Part shown: positions 1 to 5,541 of the stretch, in pieces
Layout: every line of letters begins with the position of its first letter
Position numbering within the stretch: the first letter of the stretch is position 1
NCBI GenBank assembly: GCA_030632745.1
Contig: DAOVUE010000074.1
Location: 1 to 7,277, forward strand
Source of the DNA: Pseudomonadota bacterium
Lineage (GTDB): Bacteria; Pseudomonadota; Gammaproteobacteria; GRL18
Reading direction: 5' to 3'
Length of the DNA stretch: 7,277 nucleotides
Position numbers and translations under genes: made by a program
The notes under the pieces: generated by a model
Told to the model about the DNA's origin: nothing
What the model saw: only the letters and a program-made list of their open reading frames with translations
Databases searched by the model: none

Positions 1-1
1 T

Positions 2-265
2 GAACAATTGCAAACAATAGTTAAAAAATGGTTTAAAGACAAGGGATACGGCTTTCTTGAAAATGGGACAGGTCCAGATATTATGGTGCGAAAAACAGAA
101 CTTATTAAATGTTCTTATTTAAAGGTTCGTTCCATTGTAGAATTTGAGTGCCATATTGATGACCAAGGGTTAATTGCCAAAAAGGTCAGTCTTTTACCAA
201 AAAAAAATAAAATACAGAATAAACAACGTGGTTCCAGAACACATCCTTTTGGTGTGATGACATAA
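2..265 (+). CDS. Cold-shock-domain (CspA-like) nucleic-acid-binding protein, 5' end probably outside window
   Basis: The visible part encodes a small OB-fold cold-shock domain. Counting from a TTG codon at 8, it shows a K-W-F stretch (residues 7-9), an RNP1-like KGYGF (12-16) and a degenerate RNP2-like DIMVR (24-28) in place of the usual VFVH. A basic, low-complexity tail (about residues 64-75) follows. Cold-shock-domain proteins bind single-stranded RNA or DNA and often act as RNA chaperones. The frame stays open to the left edge, and codons 2-7 are sense, so the TTG may not be the true start. The protein is about the usual length for the family plus a short C-terminal extension. The next gene starts 10 nt downstream on the same strand, which suggests co-transcription. 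The fold call is firm. The cellular role is unknown, and the weak RNP2 means it need not be a classical cold-shock protein. Confidence 0.75.
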   Translation, partial: EQLQTIVKKWFKDKGYGFLENGTGPDIMVRKTELIKCSYLKVRSIVEFECHIDDQGLIAKKVSLLPKKNKIQNKQRGSRTHPFGVMT

Positions 266-275
266 GGGTCTGGTA

Positions 276-653
276 ATGACTTTAAAACACTTAAAACAAA
301 GCTCATGGACAATTGAACAAGCCAACCAACAAGTTAAACAGGAATATGACGAGCAATATTGGCAATTTTTGGTCAGGCTAATTAATATCAAAGAGGTTAA
401 ATGGAATGTTAATAATAATACCATTGATTTTGCTGAGTACATTCCAGTAAAAACACTCTTTAATGAAGTGCTAGAGAGAATACCGACAGAAGAGTTTATG
501 GTTGAAAAATGTCATGTATGCCAACATTATTTTAATGTAAACAAAGATGATGGTATATTTGGTGATAGCGAAAAGTTGACACACTTCATTTGCAAAAAAT
601 GTGCTCATTCATTAACAGCCTGGGAATTCTATCAAAATCACTTGAAGACTTGA
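276..653 (+). CDS. Unknown small protein with two CxxC zinc-knuckle motifs
   Basis: A 125-residue protein starting at ATG 276, with an AAGGGT ribosome-binding-like site about 5 nt upstream. The N-terminal 70 residues look mainly helical and show no motif I recognise. The C-terminal half has CHVC (79-82) and CKKC (106-109), separated by 23 residues. That arrangement is typical of a zinc ribbon or treble-clef structural zinc site. The protein is soluble, with no signal peptide or membrane helix. It sits 10 nt after a cold-shock-domain gene, so a role in nucleic-acid handling is possible but is only inferred from position. I do not recognise the family. Zinc binding is the only property the sequence supports. 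Confidence 0.65.
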   Translation: MTLKHLKQSSWTIEQANQQVKQEYDEQYWQFLVRLINIKEVKWNVNNNTIDFAEYIPVKTLFNEVLERIPTEEFMVEKCHVCQHYFNVNKDDGIFGDSEKLTHFICKKCAHSLTAWEFYQNHLKT

Positions 654-680
654 AGGTGCGATAACAAGTAAGGATAGATT

Positions 681-935
681 GTGCGAAGCCACAATCTTAT
701 CCGAGAGTTTATTGAAGAGACAGAAGCCATGTTTCTTAGAGAAAACTTAAAAACCTCAGATAAAGATATCAATTCACAATTCACAGTTTTAGCAAACTTA
801 TTACATAAAACACAGCAACAACACCCTGATGGGTGGTGTTCAAGACGAAGGATTAAAGACCGGGCACTAAAAGATTGGAAAATCTTTTTTGTGGAAGTTG
901 ATTATAAAGATTTAAGTTCTATGAACAAAGCATAG
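681..935 (+). CDS. Unknown protein, apparently cut short by an in-frame amber codon
   Basis: Begins at GTG 681, chosen because a TAAGGA ribosome-binding site lies about 6 nt upstream. It runs 84 residues to TAG at 933-935. The protein is charged and largely helical, with one Cys in a WCSRRR segment near residues 52-57, and no signal peptide or membrane segment. No family is recognised. The same reading frame continues open for 52 further codons past the amber codon with protein-like composition (see the entry at 936-1094). The gene may therefore be a longer one interrupted by a CAG to TAG change, or one read through at the amber codon. It starts 27 nt after the preceding zinc-knuckle gene on the same strand and may share its transcript. 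Confidence 0.5.
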   Translation: MRSHNLIREFIEETEAMFLRENLKTSDKDINSQFTVLANLLHKTQQQHPDGWCSRRRIKDRALKDWKIFFVEVDYKDLSSMNKA

Positions 936-1094
936 GCAACAGATACTTTATGCCAATTTGTAAAGCGAAGAGAATTGTTATGGCTTAGTGCCGATAAATT
1001 TGTTGATATTATTGAAAACGAACCTGGAAAACTCTGGAAAAGAGTTCGTGAATTGGAAAATTTAAAGTCAATTATTTTGAATATTTCGAATTAA
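936..1094 (+). pseudogene. In-frame coding-like extension beyond the amber codon of the preceding gene
   Basis: Directly after TAG 933-935, in the same frame, 52 sense codons run to TAA 1092-1094. The translation looks protein-like: it contains CQFVKRRELLWLSADKF and, near the end, LWKRVRELENLKS, an amphipathic charged helix. There is no ATG. The only obvious internal start is TTG 975, with a weak purine-rich stretch before it, so an independent gene is unlikely. Replacing the amber codon with Gln (CAG) would give a continuous product of about 137 residues. The simplest reading is a nonsense mutation in a decaying accessory gene. Readthrough or a sequencing error are the alternatives. Confidence 0.5.
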
Positions 1095-1099
1095 GCTAC

Positions 1100-1126
1100 T
1101 TGAGCAAGCTTACATAAAAATATGAT
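1100..1126 (+). promoter_or_regulatory. Possible sigma-70 promoter for the 1188 gene
   Basis: TTGAGC at 1100-1105 and TATGAT at 1121-1126 resemble -35 and -10 boxes. The spacer is 15 nt, shorter than the optimal 17. The site lies in the non-coding gap ahead of the small ORF at 1188. It is weak evidence in AT-rich DNA and could be chance. Confidence 0.25.
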
Positions 1127-1187
1127 TGTGAAGCAACAATAAAATTGAAAAGAAAAATTGATTCTAATAACTAAGGATATTATCAAA

Positions 1188-1358
1188 ATGAAAAAGACCG
1201 TGACAATGGAATGGACTAAATCAACTAAGGGTACACAAGTCTATTCATGTAATAATACCGATACACCTGTATCTACAATATATATAAAAAGAAATGCATT
1301 GCCAGATAAAGCTCCAGCAGATATTTCGTTGACCATTGAATATGATGAGACTGAATAA
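1188..1358 (+). CDS. Small unknown protein (56 residues)
   Basis: Starts at ATG 1188, preceded by an AAGGAT site at 1173-1178. The frame also extends upstream to a TTG at 1158, but the ATG with its ribosome-binding site is preferred. The 56-residue product has alternating hydrophobic residues, as in short beta strands: a KTVTMEW strand near residues 3-9, STIYIKRNAL around 29-38, and SLTIEYDETE at the acidic C terminus. It has no signal peptide and one Cys (residue 21). The pattern suggests a compact all-beta domain. I have a general impression that similar short hypothetical proteins are widespread, but I cannot name a family. A function cannot be assigned. Confidence 0.55.
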   Translation: MKKTVTMEWTKSTKGTQVYSCNNTDTPVSTIYIKRNALPDKAPADISLTIEYDETE

Positions 1359-1426
1359 AAGCTAACCAATAGAAATTAGTACCATAAATAGGTATCCTCT
1401 TGAGAATGAAGGAAAGTAAAAAGTAG

Positions 1427-1972
1427 ATGAAAGAATCAATATTTGCAGAGTTTCAGTATTATATAAAACGAATTAATAATGCTAGAAAATCTGGTATTTT
1501 AGAAAAGGGTGACACACTTGAAGATTTAGAAGAACGATTTAGACTGCAAGTTGAAACTGGCTTAGTGATGACCGATCCAGATTCACAAGAAATTTCTATG
1601 GAAATATTGCTATCTGATCTGTCAGAAGATAAGAAAAAGGAATACTTATTAGAATTAAGAAAGACAGGTCAAACTTCTTTTGAGATAAAAAAAGAAAAAG
1701 TTACAAAGTTACAAGGTAGTGGAAATAAGCAAGTTGATATGGAGCGAGCATTAGATTTAATTGTCAGTGCATTAAAGGCATCAGGTCTGAGAATACAAAA
1801 ACAACCTTTAGGGGTGAAAATGTTACAGGCAGCCCATGAACTAGGAGATTTTAGCTACACTGATCCCGATGATTTAAAACTTCTATTTGTTAATACAATT
1901 AAGCTATCAGGACATGTTAAAAAAGCAGATCCTCTAAAATTGGCTGCAACATTTAATCAGCTGCTCATATAA
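1427..1972 (+). CDS. Unknown soluble helical protein
   Basis: A 181-residue protein beginning at ATG 1427, with a GAAGGAAAG purine stretch about 12 nt upstream that could serve as ribosome-binding site. The sequence is strongly charged and mostly helical, with a Lys/Glu-rich central section (about 65-95), a possible linker near 96-103 (LQGSGNKQ) and a C-terminal helical part of about 80 residues. There is no signal peptide, membrane segment, Cys, or recognisable catalytic motif. The family is not recognised. It lies immediately before a decayed transposase fragment, at the right edge of the AT-rich accessory stretch, which fits a gene of mobile or island origin. That inference comes from context only. 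Confidence 0.6.
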   Translation: MKESIFAEFQYYIKRINNARKSGILEKGDTLEDLEERFRLQVETGLVMTDPDSQEISMEILLSDLSEDKKKEYLLELRKTGQTSFEIKKEKVTKLQGSGNKQVDMERALDLIVSALKASGLRIQKQPLGVKMLQAAHELGDFSYTDPDDLKLLFVNTIKLSGHVKKADPLKLAATFNQLLI

Positions 1973-2000
1973 TCAAATGAAATAAGGCTTGTAAAATTAG

Positions 2001-2195
2001 AACAGTCTAAAACAAATAATAACTGATAAATTGAAAAGATATGGTTCTTCTAAATCAGAAGTGATGCCATCTGTAACTCATATTCAAGATCGTTATTTAG
2101 GTTTAAATAACCAGGCAGAAAATTTTCACCAAAGAACGAGACAACAGGAATGACAAATGGAAGGTTTTAAATCATATAAACAGACACAGCTTTTT
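2001..2195 (+). pseudogene. IS6-type transposase remnant (C-terminal part), running into the alkene reductase gene
   Basis: Frame 2001-2153 reads ITDKLKRYGSSKSEVMP, then GLNNQAENFHQRTRQQE. This matches the C-terminal catalytic part of DDE transposases annotated as IS6 family (typical: VTDKLKSYGAAKxEIMP and GLNNRAENSHQPTR). The second catalytic Asp lies in TDKL and the catalytic Glu in AENFHQ. A TGA at 2151-2153 interrupts the frame where an Arg (CGA) would fit. Beyond it the same frame continues QMEGFKSYKQTQLF, equivalent to the family's MxxFKSxxQAQRF, before changing into an old-yellow-enzyme sequence. An upstream TAG at 1998-2000 closes the frame on the left. The N-terminal half of the transposase and both IS ends are missing. 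This is a dead relic. Confidence 0.85.
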
Positions 2196-3278
2196 CAGCC
2201 ATTTAAATTAGGGGCTATTTCTCTTAATAACCGTATCGTTATGGCTCCGATGACACGCTGTCGAGCTGGAGAAGACGATATACCCACCGCGCTTATGGCA
2301 ACTTATTATGCGCAAAGGGCAACAGCAGGTTTGATTATTACTGAAGGTACTCCAGTTTCCCCTAAAGCCAGAGGCTACCTATGGACCCCGGGTATTTATA
2401 CCCAACAGCAAGTGGATGGATGGGCACAGATCTGTAATGCTGTACATCAAGCAGGTGGTAAACTCTTTATGCAAATCTGGCATGTGGGTCGTATTTCTCA
2501 TAGTAGTTTACAGCCCGATGCGGGTGCTCCAGAAGGGCCAACCGATGAATTGAGTAGTGATACGGTTTGTTTTGCTTTTGATGATGAGGCTAATCCCGGG
2601 AATGTCTCAACCAGCCAGCCAATAGCGATTGATGGAGACGGTATTCAACGGATTAAAGAGGAGTTTGTCCAGGCGGCTTTGAATGCCAGGCAAGCAGGAC
2701 TTGATGGCGTTGAAATTCATGGTGCTAATGGTTATTTGTTTGATGAGTTTCTTAATTCCATCACCAATACCCGTCAAGATGAATATGGTGAAAGCATTGA
2801 AAACCGTTGTCGCTTTTTACTGGAAGTGGTGGATGCCGTTTCTGATGCTATTGGTGCAGAGCGAACCGGTGTGCGTATTTCACCGAATGGGCGTTTTAAT
2901 GACATTCCTGAAGATCCTGAAATGGAAGCCACCTTTACCTTTCTTTCCCATGAATTAAATAAACGAGGTATCGCATTTCTTCATCTCAATGATCAGGGCA
3001 CTTTCGGTCTGCCTTCGATTCCAGAAGGTTTAATTCCCAAAATCCGTGATGTATTCAGTGGCACCATTATATTATGTGGCGGGTATGATGCTGAACGAGC
3101 TAAAAATGCGATCGACCAGGGTATTGCTGATTTAGTGGCCTTTGGTATGCCATTCATTGCTAATCCAGATTTACCCGCTCGTCTTGAGCAGGGATGGTCA
3201 CTCAATGAGCCTGATCGAGAGAGCTTCTATGGTGGAGCAGAGCAGGGTTATACGGATTATCCTTATTATCAGAAATAG
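2157..3278 (+). CDS. FMN-dependent alkene reductase of the old yellow enzyme family
   Basis: A cytoplasmic TIM-barrel flavoprotein that uses NAD(P)H to reduce activated C=C bonds of enones, maleimides or nitro-compounds (NemA/OYE family). Family marks: RIVMAPMTR with the FMN-tuning Thr33, QIWHVGRISHSSLQP (106-120), EIHGANGYL carrying the substrate-binding pair His188 and Asn191 plus proton-donor Tyr193, NTRQDEYGES (204-213), CGGY (307-310) and AFGMPFIANPDLPARL (328-343) for FMN phosphate, and the C-terminal GYTDYP. The length of 373 residues is normal. The start is odd: residues 1-13 (MEGFKSYKQTQLF) look like the tail of an IS6-type transposase, and true family homology begins at about LFQPFKLG (12-19). 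ATG 2157 has a CAGGAA site about 7 nt upstream, so the fused gene may still be translated. Its native promoter was probably lost. E. coli NemA has His-His where this has His-Asn. Confidence 0.95.
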   Translation: MEGFKSYKQTQLFQPFKLGAISLNNRIVMAPMTRCRAGEDDIPTALMATYYAQRATAGLIITEGTPVSPKARGYLWTPGIYTQQQVDGWAQICNAVHQAGGKLFMQIWHVGRISHSSLQPDAGAPEGPTDELSSDTVCFAFDDEANPGNVSTSQPIAIDGDGIQRIKEEFVQAALNARQAGLDGVEIHGANGYLFDEFLNSITNTRQDEYGESIENRCRFLLEVVDAVSDAIGAERTGVRISPNGRFNDIPEDPEMEATFTFLSHELNKRGIAFLHLNDQGTFGLPSIPEGLIPKIRDVFSGTIILCGGYDAERAKNAIDQGIADLVAFGMPFIANPDLPARLEQGWSLNEPDRESFYGGAEQGYTDYPYYQK

Positions 3279-3354
3279 CCACCCCATAGACTCCTGCAAT
3301 CAATATCGCTAAGAAAAACAAGATCAGCAACAAGACAATCAGTATTTGCCTCAA
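3202..3354 (-). CDS. Possible small single-pass membrane protein, overlapping neighbours
   Basis: On the minus strand a TTG at 3354-3352 overlaps the stop of the DsrE-like gene (TTGA) and opens a 50-codon frame to TGA 3204-3202. The first 28 or so residues form one very hydrophobic helix (RQILIVLLLILFFLAIL then IAGVYGV). The rest lies antisense to the end of the alkene reductase gene. The hydrophobic part occupies precisely the otherwise unexplained gap 3279-3350. There is no clear ribosome-binding site and no known family. It may be a real mini-gene, the broken 5' end of a membrane gene whose remainder was replaced by the reductase, or chance in T-rich DNA. Confidence 0.25.
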   Translation of the reverse strand: MRQILIVLLLILFFLAILIAGVYGVAISDNKDNPYNPALLHHRSSLDQAH

Positions 3355-3836
3355 GGTCTTATATAAGTATATCCCATGGATTGCAGACGAGCCAGTTCAG
3401 CTACACCGCTAGGAACAATATCTTGTTTTGTCACATCATATAGATCATTTTCGTAGCTGATTTTCTTACCCTTTAATGTATTAGCACAAACATTAAAGTC
3501 AACGCCCTGATCTTTAAGTCCGCTGATTTTTGCCTGCATAATATCAGTGGCATTACCTATTTTAAGCTTAGTATGTTCCTGCGCATCAGGTTCTAACAAT
3601 AGAGTCAGACCTTTACCGTGCAGGACAACTTTTAAATCAAGGTTTTCAGCACCAACGGCATTGATATGGTTCTGAATATTACGCATAGCTCCGGCCTGTG
3701 CTTTTGAATTATCATAGTTAATATGGTAGACCACCTTTTGTTTACCATAACGTTCACTGGCTATGGACTGGCTTGCAGATAATAGGGGCAGACACATAAA
3801 AATTGCCCATAATAGTTTTGCTTTTATATTTAACAT
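3351..3836 (-). CDS. Exported DsrE/DsrF-like protein
   Basis: A 161-residue protein. ATG at 3836 is chosen over the upstream in-frame ATG at 3887 because an AGGAGA site lies about 7 nt before it and it places a signal peptide at the N terminus. The signal peptide has Lys4 and Lys6, a hydrophobic core at 8-20 and likely cleavage near SIAS (24-27). The mature part is a single DsrE/DsrF-like alpha/beta domain: VVYHINYDN (35-43), a LDLKVVLHGKGLTLLL strand-loop (66-81), and DFNVCANTLKG (113-123) carrying the only mature Cys, Cys117. It ends ELARLQSMGYTYIRP. Cytoplasmic DsrE relatives carry persulfide on the equivalent Cys. A periplasmic role in binding or sensing reactive sulfur is inferred. It is divergent from a second DsrE-like gene and preceded by an ECF-type promoter (3905-3933). 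Confidence 0.85.
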   Translation of the reverse strand: MLNIKAKLLWAIFMCLPLLSASQSIASERYGKQKVVYHINYDNSKAQAGAMRNIQNHINAVGAENLDLKVVLHGKGLTLLLEPDAQEHTKLKIGNATDIMQAKISGLKDQGVDFNVCANTLKGKKISYENDLYDVTKQDIVPSGVAELARLQSMGYTYIRP

Positions 3837-3904
3837 TATTTTCTCCTGATTGTGTATTTGAAATTTGACGGCTATTGCATTAATCATTTCACCACCATAC
3901 TCTT

Positions 3905-3933
3905 TAGACGCGCCAGGCTATGATTTTATTCCA
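3905..3933 (-). promoter_or_regulatory. ECF-sigma promoter for the minus-strand DsrE-like gene
   Basis: Read on the minus strand: TGGAAT at 3933-3928, a 17-nt spacer, then CGTCTA at 3910-3905. The same two boxes with identical spacing occur upstream of the divergent DsrE-like gene and of the ECF sigma gene. The GGAAT-type -35 and CGTC-type -10 are typical of group IV sigma promoters. The leader to ATG 3836 would be about 60 nt. Confidence 0.75.
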
Positions 3934-3964
3934 TAAAAACTTTATTTAATTTTTTTCAAAAAAA

Positions 3965-3993
3965 TGGAATAAATTAAATAGCGGCTGCGTCTA
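3965..3993 (+). promoter_or_regulatory. ECF-sigma promoter for the plus-strand DsrE-like gene
   Basis: TGGAAT at 3965-3970, a 17-nt spacer, CGTCTA at 3988-3993. It lies back to back with the promoter at 3905-3933, giving a long dyad (TAGACGC to GCGTCTA, and TATTCCAT to ATGGAATA) around an A/T-rich centre. The predicted transcript start is near 4000, with a leader of about 60 nt to ATG 4060. Confidence 0.75.
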
Positions 3994-4059
3994 TTGTTTA
4001 AGAAGGTGACTTCTTGTTGTATGTCTTAATTATTAAAACCTTATTAGGAGAGAGTAAAG

Positions 4060-4734
4060 ATGTCTATTAATAAAATTATTATCACGAGTTTTTTTCTGAT
4101 ATTTATTTCTCAGCAGGCATCTGCTGATGATGAATGTCCGAATGATACTTTGAATACTGAGTTTGGTGAGGGTACAAGTGACAAAACCACCTGTTTGGGC
4201 CCGCTTCCAGAAGATGGTATTAGAGTCGTCATGCAGCTTAATAAATCATGTCGTGATTCCTATGCCAGCCATCCGGTTGCTACAAATGGAAAGCCAACGG
4301 GAGAGCTAAGTAAGATTATCAATAATGTGGCAAGCTGTTCCCGTCCTTACGCCCTGGGTAATTTAAAAAACATGTTAACGGATTACACCATAACGAATGG
4401 AATCAATGCTGAAGATATAGATATAAAAGTGATCGTTCATAGCGGTGGTGGTTTTCTTATGCTGAAAAATGCAGGGGATGATGGTAAGGGGAATTACTTT
4501 ACGGGTGATCCCGGTGATGGCCGCAATCAGTTTGAAGGTATGGTTAAGGCACTTATGGATGACGGAGTCAGGTTCTACTTTTGCCAGAATACAACGCGCG
4601 GCTTTATCAAAAAGGGGATATTACCCGCTGGTGATGCTACTGCACAGTTAATTGATGGTGTCGAATATGTTACTGCAGGTGTGACTGCTCTGGCAGATCT
4701 TCAGGAACAAGGATATAAATATGTGCAGCCCTGA
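4060..4734 (+). CDS. Exported DsrE-like protein with a Cys-containing insertion
   Basis: A 224-residue protein from ATG 4060, with a strong AGGAGAG site about 8 nt upstream. The signal peptide has Lys5, a hydrophobic core at 6-17 and an ASA cleavage site near residue 22. The mature N-terminal section (23-110) carries Cys26, Cys45, Cys64 and Cys93, which have no counterpart in the two other DsrE-like proteins here and could form disulfides in the periplasm. The DsrE-like core follows: DIKVIVHSGGGFLML (121-135), GVRFYFCQNTTRGF (169-182) with Cys175 in the shared F-x-x-C-x-N-T motif, and the end ALADLQEQGYKYVQP. It is divergent from the other exported DsrE-like gene and shares its promoter type, so both are probably expressed by the ECF sigma factor encoded nearby. 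Likely periplasmic. A sulfur-binding or partner-binding role is inferred. Confidence 0.85.
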   Translation: MSINKIIITSFFLIFISQQASADDECPNDTLNTEFGEGTSDKTTCLGPLPEDGIRVVMQLNKSCRDSYASHPVATNGKPTGELSKIINNVASCSRPYALGNLKNMLTDYTITNGINAEDIDIKVIVHSGGGFLMLKNAGDDGKGNYFTGDPGDGRNQFEGMVKALMDDGVRFYFCQNTTRGFIKKGILPAGDATAQLIDGVEYVTAGVTALADLQEQGYKYVQP

Positions 4735-4758
4735 TAATCATTTATAAGTTTTCTACTA

Positions 4759-4784
4759 ATGCTCTGTAATCTATTACAGGGCAT
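4759..4784. terminator. Hairpin between convergent genes, likely terminator
   Basis: ATGCTCTGTAAT and ATTACAGGGCAT pair over 12 positions (one G-U) with almost no extra loop. It lies between the ends of the convergent genes stopping at 4734 (plus) and 4819 (minus). The plus-strand side is followed by only a short T-rich stretch (CTGTTTCC), so termination may be partial or bidirectional. Confidence 0.55.
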
Positions 4785-4818
4785 CTGTTTCCTGGAAAAT
4801 TTATTATTTCCAAGGCCC

Positions 4819-5541
4819 TTACACTTTGATATAAGTCCAGCCATTTTGTAAACTAGAAATAATCTCATTTATGACTGGACCATGAACTTTGACGCCAGGT
4901 AATAGCTCAATATTTTTTCCGGCAGATTTTAAACGTTTTATAGTATTCGTGCAGGCCACAAATTCAACATTATTATACTTTAGCATCATATTGGATATAC
5001 GTTTCTGATAAGGCGTTTTATCTTTACGCAATAGATCCATGCCATAAGAATTAGCCAGTACATGCACTTTCCCCTGTTGCTTCATCGCATCAAAACGAAT
5101 TAATAACGATTCAGCTTTTGTCAGTGCCTCATCAAATAAAGCCCTGTCATTTTGTGCCAGATGAATAATAATTTTATTATCCTGTGGTTTGAGTTGTTCT
5201 AGTTTAATTCCCAGTAGATGACTGGAATTATTGTCGGCAGTGGTATTAATATAGCCATGAGTATACCAGCCGGAAGCCAGGCCAAAACATAGAATCAATG
5301 AAGCAGCCATACTTGACGGCAGCAGATTTCTTTTGTTACAGGGTCTGATTTCACGGTGTGAGGGTGGACTTACAGAGGCATAACTGGCCCTTATTTTTAT
5401 TTTTATATCCTGTAATTGCTCGACTCTATGTTGTAATTCAGCATTATTTTGTATCTGTAATTCAATCAATCGGGACTCTTTTTCATCCAGTTCATGATCC
5501 AGATAGGCGTTAAGCATTTCTTCAGAAACGGTTTTAGACAT
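4819..5541 (-). CDS. Membrane anti-sigma factor with periplasmic DsrE-like sensor domain
   Basis: A 240-residue protein. ATG 5541 is preferred over the more upstream in-frame ATG because it is preceded by GGAGAAAGGT and overlaps the sigma gene stop in ATGTCTAA. Domains: a cytoplasmic anti-sigma domain at about 5-55 (LNAYLDHELDE, then helical ELQHRVEQLQDIKIKIR), typical of RsiW/ChrR-type anti-sigma factors but without the HxxxCxxC zinc motif; one membrane helix at about 75-95; and a periplasmic DsrE-like domain at about 110-240 with NKIIIHLAQ, NVEFVACTNTIKRL (Cys197) and the ending NGWTYIKV. This last domain resembles the two exported DsrE-like proteins next door. It should hold the ECF sigma factor inactive until a periplasmic signal arrives. 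I know of no described anti-sigma with this sensor; the fusion and topology are read from the sequence, the mechanism is inferred. Confidence 0.85.
   Translation of the reverse strand: MSKTVSEEMLNAYLDHELDEKESRLIELQIQNNAELQHRVEQLQDIKIKIRASYASVSPPSHREIRPCNKRNLLPSSMAASLILCFGLASGWYTHGYINTTADNNSSHLLGIKLEQLKPQDNKIIIHLAQNDRALFDEALTKAESLLIRFDAMKQQGKVHVLANSYGMDLLRKDKTPYQKRISNMMLKYNNVEFVACTNTIKRLKSAGKNIELLPGVKVHGPVINEIISSLQNGWTYIKV

Noticed and set aside
115..442. Two overlapping minus-strand reading frames at 115-312 and 194-442
   Set aside because: They run antisense to the cold-shock-domain gene and the zinc-knuckle gene, have no ribosome-binding sites and give low-complexity hydrophobic translations.
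1374..1400. Small inverted repeat TACC ... GGTA before the 1427 gene
   Set aside because: Only four paired bases; too short to support a regulatory call.
1973..2200. Intact insertion sequence with terminal inverted repeats
   Set aside because: Only the C-terminal transposase part is present, it carries stops, and no flanking inverted repeats or target duplication were seen.
2683..3205. Reading frames inside the alkene reductase gene (2683-2958 plus, 2993-3205 minus)
   Set aside because: They are fully contained in a well-supported enzyme gene and carry no motif; out-of-frame shadows.
4469..4651. Plus-strand frame inside the DsrE-like gene
   Set aside because: Out-of-frame shadow of a gene with clear signal peptide and domain motifs.
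4819..5541. Zinc-binding anti-sigma (ZAS, HxxxCxxC) classification
   Set aside because: The anti-sigma domain has the LNAYLDHELDE start but no HxxxCxxC; the Cys residues are at 68, 85 and 197, in the juxtamembrane, membrane and periplasmic parts.
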